DNA of 22,935 nucleotides from a virus, in IMG/VR virus record IMGVR_UViG_3300020442_004026, positions 1 to 22,935 of that record; one strand, given 5' to 3'. Position numbers and translations under genes: made by a program. The notes beneath the pieces were generated by a model. That model had not been told where the DNA came from. It was given only the letters and a program-made list of their open reading frames with translations, and made no database searches. Positions 19,501 through 22,935 of the stretch are shown here, piece after piece. How positions within the stretch are numbered: the first letter of the stretch is position 1; each line of letters opens with the position of its first letter.

Positions 19501-22500
19501 CATCATAATCACCAAGAGTTCCAGTAGAAATTCCAGTGAGATCACATGTAACAGTTTGGTTAAGAGTACTTACTCCTGTTACAGGATAGAATGCATAATC
19601 ATACTGAATGGAGTTGAAGTTATTCTCACCCGCGATTCTAGAATCTTTAGTTAGTCTGCAGTTTTCTACAAATACTTCATCACCGATTGCGAATGGGAAA
19701 GTATATCCAGTTTGACCATAACCGAGGGTAATGAATGGATTGACTTCTGGATCATTATTAAGTTCAAAAGTAACTACATCATTACTATGAGTAACTTCAT
19801 CAATATCAAATCCATTACTATTGCGAATAGGAATAATTGTGAGTGGATCTGCAAGTGCAGTATCATTCTTATCGACAATAACATCAACAACTGAACCAAA
19901 TTGAGTAACTGCAATAAGTTTAATAGTTGGTTTTGCTGGTACTACGAGTTCAGGAGCACTAGAATAATTATTACCACCTGTAGAAATTGCAACCCTGTCA
20001 ATTGTTCTAATGTTCTTAATACCTGCAACAGTTGGAACACTCAGGGTAGGTGTTAGAGTAGGATCTGTTGGATAATCAAATCCATCCTTAATTCTCTCTA
20101 GACTTTCAACTCTACCGATAGTAGAAGATTCAAATCTAACAACACCATCTGTACCAGCTGCAGAAACAATACTGGAAACTGTTGGTAGTTTTGTATATCC
20201 TCTACCAGCAAAGTTAATTCTAACCTTACTAATAGGTCCAGTGACGTTCTGAGAGGTCGTAGTATACTCGTAAGTAGAATTCCCAATAATAGATTTCTCA
20301 ACGATGTTCAGGGGGTTTCTAACAACGAATGTAAGTCTCTTGTCATTATCTGTAGAGAGACCAACTACACTAAATTCATCGTTCAAACCATGAGGTTTAA
20401 TTGTAATCTTGTTTGCAGAAACAATACTATCGTCAGAAGAAATTTCTTTCTTATATTGTTCTGCAGCACCCTTAGGAACTAAGGTATAGAAGAAACTATC
20501 TGGTACGAACTTACTTCTAGTGTCAACAGTGATCTTAGCATCTGCAGTTCCAGGTTGACCATCTCTATCGATAGCAAAACCATCTGCGTCAGTTCCAAGA
20601 AGATCAAGTCTCTTAGTGAGATTGACATCCTTAGAGAATATCATATCAAGTTGAGCAAGAGTCGTGTCAGAAACATCAAACTCAATAATAGTTCCTCTGA
20701 AGAAATCTAGAGGTGGATTAATTAGATGGAACATATGAGCAGTTCCAGATCCAACAGCAGTCAGATCAACCGCTGATGTTGTACTGATGTCTGCTTCAAA
20801 CTCACATAGTTTAATCTTATCTGTAGAATCTTTCAGAATGTAATATGTTTTTCCGTTGTATAGTCCTGTGATTGGGGTTGCTGCATAATAAACAACTTTA
20901 TCACCTGTCTTGAGTTTCTTGTACTTAGAATAACCAGAAATATCAATAGAGTTTGTTGTTAGATCAACTTTAGAATCTGCAAAAGAAATATCATCAACCA
21001 GTACCTTTCTATTAATAGTATCAAGTTTAATTTTATAACTATCCGTCGTAGTACCAGTAAACTTCAGTCTGAAGTCATCACCAATCTGAAGTCCATGTGC
21101 TGTTTTAGTTGTAATAATGCCAATATTTCTAAAGACATCACCAGTAATTCTTTGATTAGTTTTAGTTAGAGAATGTGCAGCACCAACAATACCAAACTGG
21201 TCATCGAAAGGCCAGAACTCAAGGGAGTTTTTGGTTGTTCCAATACCATCAGAACTATTTGTCGTAAATCCGACTGTTGATAGTCCAATGTAATTGAGAC
21301 CCAAGTTTACTGTATAAAGTTCTTGTCCATTGGTCAATCCAAAAGATTGAGCAACACCAACATTGTTGACATATAGTGGAGCACCATTTGTACCAACGTT
21401 ATAGATTACCTTTTCACCAGTAAAGAAGTTATGATTTGGAATGTAGATACTTCTGGTTGGAATGAATCTGTTTTCAAAACTTGTGGTACCAAATCCAACA
21501 ACAGTTCTATCTGTACCTGCAACACCAGTACCTACAGTTTCTTTTGGATCAAAGAATGTTGTTGTATTCTCAAAGGTGTAATCATCAATCTCACCAACGA
21601 TGCTGAATGAGAATCTATTTGGTAGAAGTGCTACGAGACCATCTCCAATAGTATGAATACCTGTGTTATTAACTCGGTTTACATAGAAACCAGATCTTTG
21701 AGAAGAAACACCAGTGATTAATAGTGTTTCACCATCGACACTAATAAAATCATTAGATTTAAATCCAGAAGTATCCTTGACTTTAATAAACGTGGAAACT
21801 CCCGTTGCTCCAGCATCTAGAATATCTTCTAGAAGTTCTGTTGACTTGGATTTAACTCTAGCTTCTTTGACACCATTAATTGCTCTTGCAGTAATAGTAG
21901 AAACTCCAGAAATAAAGACATCTTCCAGATCCTCAATGTTGTGAGGTTGTGAACAGATTGCTTCAATTTCTGTACTTCTGATTCTAAATTCTACATTGTT
22001 AATTTCAGTTTCGGTAACACCAACAGATTCAATTTCTTTACCACCAAGTTCAGATACAGAAACCGATGCACCACCGCCTCCTGAATTTCCATTATCAATT
22101 TGTACAATATCATCAATCTTATAGTTCTTACCAGCAGTAAAGACAATTGCATTTTCAATAGAAGATGTCTGAATGTCAGTTACTCGGAATTCCTGTTTGA
22201 AAGATTCACCAACTCTATCAATGTATGGATAATCGGAGTTTGGATTGGTTAGATAGTAATTAGAAACGTTTCTTACGAGATCGGTAGTAAAGATGGTCGA
22301 ATCATCTTGGTTATAAGTTGGTAAGAAGTTATTTGAAATTGGATTATCATAGAAACTTGGACCAATCAGATATGGATATACAGGAGTAGAAATTTGGGAT
22401 TGGTCAACACTAACAGTGTAGAAATATGCATATGTTCCATCTGGGAACTGAGGAGTTACGCAGAATCTACCATTATGTTCGTCTAAATCTCCAGAACCAT

Positions 22501-22935
22501 CATAAACATAGTCATTAGTAAAGTAACCCTGTTGTTGAGGAGGTCTTAATTGTGGATTGACTGTTGGGTTATTAGTATAACTGGATGTCATTCTACGAAT
22601 TGGACCACCTTCAGGTTTATCGTAACCATAAGGTCCATAGATGGGGTTACCATCATATGCAAAACCTAGAATGGGCGAGTGTTGAAGATTTGTGGTTGCT
22701 TCTTTGTTTAGGATATTGAAGTTATCCTGAGTTTCAAATCTTAAAACTTTAGAAGGATAGAAAGTGAAGAACTGGAGCCCAAAGTTTGGATTGAAGGATG
22801 GATAGAGTACACCATCATCATCTTGATTAATTGTATTCTTTTTCTTAATAACTTGGTTTACTTTCCACCTCTTGACATTAGCAATAAACTTGGCATTAAT
22901 GCCTCTATTTTGAATCGATAAGAATGTATTACTAC
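10523..22935 (-). CDS. Giant modular baseplate/tail protein, at least 4136 aa (5' end outside window)
   Basis: The frame is open from the TAA at 10523 to the window edge. The ATG at 22591 is internal, because the 114 codons before it are uninterrupted and encode half of a YHYH-type domain. Numbering from the first full codon at 22933, the order is as follows. A YHYH-like domain spans 85-173. Beta modules follow, including ExxxITGVS near 385-430 and IPNHNFFTGE near 495. Helical repeats lie at 1432-1892, and a second NHNFQTG near 1960. GGxGY repeats are scattered throughout. Cys/His/FPY modules lie at 2649-3262, a QFNG module at 3282-3368 and a seven-repeat propeller at 3588-3877. The C-terminus carries YGRYSWGKI. 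No membrane segment or enzyme motif was seen. It lies just before gp8, the T4 position of gp7 (1032 aa), so a wedge role with appendage domains is inferred. It could instead be an added marine-phage baseplate component. Identity as a virion structural protein is likely; the exact equivalence is not shown. Confidence 0.85.
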   Translation of the reverse strand, partial: SNTFLSIQNRGINAKFIANVKRWKVNQVIKKKNTINQDDDGVLYPSFNPNFGLQFFTFYPSKVLRFETQDNFNILNKEATTNLQHSPILGFAYDGNPIYGPYGYDKPEGGPIRRMTSSYTNNPTVNPQLRPPQQQGYFTNDYVYDGSGDLDEHNGRFCVTPQFPDGTYAYFYTVSVDQSQISTPVYPYLIGPSFYDNPISNNFLPTYNQDDSTIFTTDLVRNVSNYYLTNPNSDYPYIDRVGESFKQEFRVTDIQTSSIENAIVFTAGKNYKIDDIVQIDNGNSGGGGASVSVSELGGKEIESVGVTETEINNVEFRIRSTEIEAICSQPHNIEDLEDVFISGVSTITARAINGVKEARVKSKSTELLEDILDAGATGVSTFIKVKDTSGFKSNDFISVDGETLLITGVSSQRSGFYVNRVNNTGIHTIGDGLVALLPNRFSFSIVGEIDDYTFENTTTFFDPKETVGTGVAGTDRTVVGFGTTSFENRFIPTRSIYIPNHNFFTGEKVIYNVGTNGAPLYVNNVGVAQSFGLTNGQELYTVNLGLNYIGLSTVGFTTNSSDGIGTTKNSLEFWPFDDQFGIVGAAHSLTKTNQRITGDVFRNIGIITTKTAHGLQIGDDFRLKFTGTTTDSYKIKLDTINRKVLVDDISFADSKVDLTTNSIDISGYSKYKKLKTGDKVVYYAATPITGLYNGKTYYILKDSTDKIKLCEFEADISTTSAVDLTAVGSGTAHMFHLINPPLDFFRGTIIEFDVSDTTLAQLDMIFSKDVNLTKRLDLLGTDADGFAIDRDGQPGTADAKITVDTRSKFVPDSFFYTLVPKGAAEQYKKEISSDDSIVSANKITIKPHGLNDEFSVVGLSTDNDKRLTFVVRNPLNIVEKSIIGNSTYEYTTTSQNVTGPISKVRINFAGRGYTKLPTVSSIVSAAGTDGVVRFESSTIGRVESLERIKDGFDYPTDPTLTPTLSVPTVAGIKNIRTIDRVAISTGGNNYSSAPELVVPAKPTIKLIAVTQFGSVVDVIVDKNDTALADPLTIIPIRNSNGFDIDEVTHSNDVVTFELNNDPEVNPFITLGYGQTGYTFPFAIGDEVFVENCRLTKDSRIAGENNFNSIQYDYAFYPVTGVSTLNQTVTCDLTGISTGTLGDYDGEITQGTIINKKDMPVFNMVLSDDVRYQSGEKVTAQFFSGNVMENGWDNDVNQLRINNSIGNLFVNDKLRGENSKIIGTVDYFNTFTLKANLGVSRTKTQVADMSSGILNDYLQSISDNYYFQKFSYELKSTIPYSTWKESVKSIVHPSGFKEFSNYNIETQPTLAEVNSGIAKSTSMKVTLADTTPLLSVNIDSEMSFFDKTNFGLVYEDEPLADGSVKKVFFPEGVELQPYIINRTNKVLAVDDISDQFDGTVTQQLRGRYADAADLLGLNREFIQEEVVAKVEYNYPNIGLSTTYSREKCLRDTGFIVDAVAHDLKYNSNNKSVEAGLTYWNAGVSYVANETAQTLYAYHYVKFIGQYVINNQTPPTLYQTAVKQRFNFEVIDDPANFYLTRNKDSRDLIVFNKEEILDKSLASVSKAYPNFYFPGSPQTEAKSRYLRSYGMIQNNRQEIIDEAWDETVLIYNSISNKEDKYKREMGKLVDAVSIDTFLGGNTYTRDFSGFYFDGAGNPITDPERTFVGEEAQTIYAFSQARIFMEKAVSNQLTIKDLTAPVGPSTFGSGGPNVAITSTAACADVQQTLTTLTQITVDVISAGSTIGLPTANVGTYTTGGLKCRRDLQYIVDGVAQDISYDTNQHTVRNTKFYFKPDGTQKLDGLIGEEDESIYIFESSADYMQLAITNNLNYKDLRIPIDPVTGVNTDPSNYADIQTDIDTLVGILTVAIGNSSLAGIPTVGFGTADCADVRFSLANYVGIITGIIGFGTDVAPEIYYPSKTRGGIAVGLSTFRLKNNNTSLFKHVFSEGAFDIANNIINIANHNFQTGQELLFVKENGDDVGIGTTSFVEDATLDVVMNISDTFGGTAVLENGYNIAISGTISGISTTSVVDANSTTQFVQCIGSNGGTGTDAEFRVSINYDGSGVPISTSIQPTAGGSGYAVGDTITIAGTQMQAASPANDLTFVVTKTGPSAVATQANQSYSNVTAGTDPAGGTGAIFNVTRGSSGYISNVDVVNGGSGYALTSVITIPQSGIGGTDSTDDITITPTLMGAKTMPSTVYCFKVTDNQIKLFGLSTTATFIDVTDVGVGTYSVQYKDPNASSIITIDGIIQTPLRFKSLSVDLKNSIGSATTTIAKLATGVSSVRTNDVLNIGAEYALIKSIGVGATNEVVLERGSFGTPAAAHTVGAAVTVLTGDFNIVGDVIHFSSPPFGKIGPAGLQTGSIFGGRVFSRTFDAAKPEDKNLLFDDLSLAFTGVAATEFAIKSQNQTTTTIFNDVNSAVDINNNPIVLINNVPQDPIVDYTVDGPSVNTLKFLSGVPKAGKISKVEITNSFGYEPKIGAAATVTIDDFGQIDTITINEGGTGYQSAPDVSIASTIGYGATITATVSAAGTVNGLTIVNAGTGFTGTSLPEIRIGIPTGYSNLTAEYTGGTSGDGQDARLSVVVGQGSSVIDFKIDNPGIGYKVGDVIKAAGLIEGSGFRTDSLSITNLVYDETTGFTTITTGSAHNLSVLDNVRITGVGLTCGYDEVGIKSFTYDNVTGICTVTTWDPHGVLTSDVERRLTPSTATYCPHTGFTTLTVYGHSLEEGDFIRLEDNSLTFTCALDGNATNHTYPRSTDPAAGKFLEITDVTGDEVTINVGAGGTDTSAHTFVSATPNAITVKGIKSNKTADEVYLHNVKFICTEEHAGVTTDIFPDGTAPYGFVFPAISSPGVTTFTMQAGVSTIPHVFAGYTELGISTFNYSQNSGVCVIETHDAHNLVANEWVTLADLKLKCTDANYDNYAGITSTLFPYRAGVNTYGDAYPASSPSGFSFKVTQVDDANTFRVNAGVSTIVHSYEGFGAIPLYGFDYTESVGVTTITLTEDHDLSVGEWVNLKDIILNCPAHATGITTYNVTALDYNEVAGIVTITTNAAHGQTVDDYVRLADIFLTCTAEHAGFSSTKFPYPAGTDDYGDAYPASSPNALSGTYDTFKLMAGTTGSTMVINIGVSTIPHSYDTGGTASVGFTTNKFPYEGSSPHGSTFKVDAVGSTTSFTFNAGISTIAHDYVSGGTAQRVGMTQKVPSVQRVLRYTEDSTDGALDFLVTKVNSSTQYTVRAGVNTIPHFYTANTGVTTFRQFEEFQLKITEVQTDKFFGFYPGQFIAFNSIEDQFNGFKKKFTLSANIDGVKKILSLRVPDGSDLDVTNNIFIYLNDVLQVPGVAYEFRGSRIFFTEAPLEGSSCSILYYRGSSADVEEIDPPKTIKVGDQIQINESRLDAYDIDQFNRTVQKIVATDQLETFVYGSIGIDTNTDKRRPLTWRKQKNDKIITGSLFPKSRPQYTSVIRPSATIINEILPGDTTIYVDNAFPIFTDLDNLNENVRDILIIEDKETESAVAVANVSTSSSITSIGVSSGGVGYANTLSPIVTISASAITRKDPIFNWEGGTISGITGITTYTIFNHIDKGTAQRRFVAVGNSSLFASSLDLETWSASEIVTGAGNTYHFNSVVSTGLGNTDHVVAVGQSAMIWKATASDTAVTSFERLPIFEQQSLAGFGVINTNLTTFTGTINDIIYEPLNDKYVAVGAGGSAFVATGIGSTCFFNRYTGILNNINAVAHSPQLGYFVGVCSGGKIINSSTAEIWSQNPTPTIRNLECIIWDGSNFIAAGENGTIVKSVTRDQYVVVNNNIGASNIIVDLQYHDDLYVAITDSGKLFYSFDLAVWDERGTKQNNDLRTIFHDVGFSTDGAFIAAGAGATAIYATPITHRATAESSVLNGIVTSITVTDGGFGYSQTNVPSVMVQSDTYKFENIRSIKAEGDHGVIVGVNTFLAGTPGIGTTSPKIEFVLKSEQYDNGTLGVGYSALNDYGVTASQISKGDYFVITDSNVGIGTQLTGISTLSGGMANYPASVVGTAKSFLDGVYRADFVTPASAGIVTVTCHFVPSLGDNNNFVQVYARGEDFSGIGTNEFYGRYSWGKIYDYQNRALTTLNPVNFDSYRDNGLTGLSTSPKVFRTRGLLSP
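11305..12171 (-). repeat. Seven-blade beta-propeller-like repeat in the giant protein
   Basis: Seven blade signatures occur in order, spaced about 39-60 residues. They are FVAVGNSSLFASSLDLETW (from 12171), HVVAVGQSAMIWKA (12031), KYVAVGAGGSAFVAT (11849), YFVGVCSGGKIINSS (11721), FIAAGENGTIVKSV (11602), LYVAITDSGKLFYSFDLAVW (11477) and AFIAAGAGATAIYAT (11348). The pattern hydrophobic-A-V/A-G-x-x-G-x-I-x-x-S-x-D-x-x-x-W is that of BNR / Ycf48-like propellers, and seven is a common closed number. No sialidase-type catalytic set was recognised, so a binding role is more likely. Confidence 0.7.
11316..11335 (-). other. GC-rich patch with palindromes in blade 7
   Basis: Eighteen of these 20 bases are G or C by my reading, including the perfect 10-bp palindrome GCGCCGGCGC (11319-11328) followed directly by CCGCGG (11329-11334). 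The codons are GCC, GCG, GGC, GCC, GGC, GCG for AAGAGA, whereas the rest of the gene mainly uses GCA/GCT and GGT/GGA. It stands out sharply from its AT-rich surroundings. Confidence 0.6.
12830..13090 (-). repeat. QFNG / AYEFxG module, related to one in the 225-aa protein
   Basis: The segment reads NSIEDQFNGFKKKFTL, then IFIYLNDVLQVPGVAYEFRG, SRIFFTEAPLEGSS. It aligns by eye with the QFDGVATSFAL, LIVILGNAAQKP, DYVVSG, IVFTTAPAAS series of the 225-residue protein (457-672). A third, more distant copy in this giant (about 15580-15690) has IVLINNVPQDPIVDYTVDG. It is probably a small beta domain used as a structural building block. Confidence 0.65.
13632..13660 (-). repeat. 29-bp direct repeat, copy 1
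   Basis: An exact 29-bp match to 14091-14119, in the same frame, encoding YGDAYPASSP. The two copies are 459 bp (153 codons) apart, which is about the length of one large tandem unit. Identity at DNA level implies recent duplication or gene conversion. Confidence 0.8.
14091..14119 (-). repeat. 29-bp direct repeat, copy 2
   Basis: Second copy of the repeat at 13632-13660, identical over 29 bases and also coding YGDAYPASSP. Similarity continues downstream in weaker form (GATATGGGAAC in both), showing the unit rather than the short word was duplicated. Confidence 0.8.
17260..18640 (-). repeat. Three predicted-helical repeats in the giant protein
   Basis: Three units share a plan: RD or GK, xxIVDAVxxD, an aromatic segment, then ExxxxIYxF, an amphipathic stretch and NxLxxKDL. 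Unit 1 (about 18603-18350) has CLRDTGFIVDAVAHDLKY and TLYAYHYVKFIGQYV. Unit 2 (about 18070-17850) has GKLVDAVSIDTF, TIYAFSQARIFMEKAV, NQLTIKDL. Unit 3 (about 17662-17425) has CRRDLQYIVDGVAQDISY, SIYIFESSADYMQLAI, NNLNYKDL. Units 2 and 3 are followed by CADVQQTLTTL, YADIQTDIDTL and CADVRFSLANY segments. They interrupt an otherwise beta-rich protein. Similar RDxxxIVDA repeats are familiar from cyanophage structural proteins. Their role is unknown. Confidence 0.7.
22415..22681 (-). other. YHYH-like domain in the giant protein
   Basis: Codons here give GFAYDGNPIYGPYGY, then after a linker GDLDEHNGRF, TPQFPDGTYAYFYT. The spacing and the DG-PIYGPYGY, LDExNGR and GTYxY elements are those of the YHYH family, whose biochemical role is unknown. 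The tetrapeptide that names the family is replaced by YAYF. The domain spans the ATG at 22591, which proves that codon is not the gene start. Confidence 0.75.

Noticed and set aside
10523-22591. ATG at 22591 as the start of the giant gene
   Set aside because: The same frame continues without a stop for 114 codons to the window edge, and those codons encode the first half of the YHYH-like domain (GFAYDGNPIYGPYGY).

Overview
The window is a late structural block of a T4-like marine myovirus, of the kind that infects picocyanobacteria or SAR11. Three things point there. A gene recognisable as baseplate wedge gp8 sits in it. A DUF4815-type giant tail protein follows gp8 directly. T4-type late promoter octamers lie at gene junctions. 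Base composition is AT-rich by eye. All genes lie on the minus strand and are almost gapless; no stretch over 300 bases lacks a gene, and I saw no tRNA, insertion sequence, CRISPR array or integrase. The host cannot be fixed from this window.

In transcription order (high to low coordinates) the layout is as follows. (1) 22935-10523 is one enormous open gene whose start lies beyond the window. At least 4136 residues are visible: a YHYH-type domain, many short beta modules, a triple predicted-helical repeat, a tandem set of Cys/His/FPY modules, and near the C-terminus seven blade-like repeats that look like a complete beta-propeller. (2) 10490-8895 is gp8. (3) 8888-1371 is a 2505-residue DUF4815-type tail/baseplate protein. 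(4) 1369-1121 is an 82-residue protein with a predicted coiled coil. (5) 1100-765 and 768-91 are two small beta-rich virion proteins joined by an ATGA overlap. The second has a C-terminal domain like those ending many phage tail proteins. (6) 43-1 is the first 14 codons of another gene with a clear Shine-Dalgarno.

TATAAATA-like octamers overlap the stop codons at 10523, 1121 and 91. They suggest late transcription units gp8 / DUF4815 protein / 82-aa protein, then 111-aa / 225-aa protein, then the next gene. The products probably build the baseplate periphery and its host-contact appendages. In T4 the order is 6-7-8-9-10-11-12. Here one giant protein occupies the place of gp7, and a second giant plus small proteins follow gp8 where gp9-gp12 would be. 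That positional equivalence is inference.

The most notable signal is the amount of module sharing. GGxGY beta repeats, QFDG/DYxVxG modules and ExxxITGVS modules recur within the giant and between neighbouring proteins. This suggests the appendage grows by shuffling and tandem duplication of small folds, including a propeller set between two GGxGY repeats. I see structural genes only; nothing here is a separate defence or enzymatic system.
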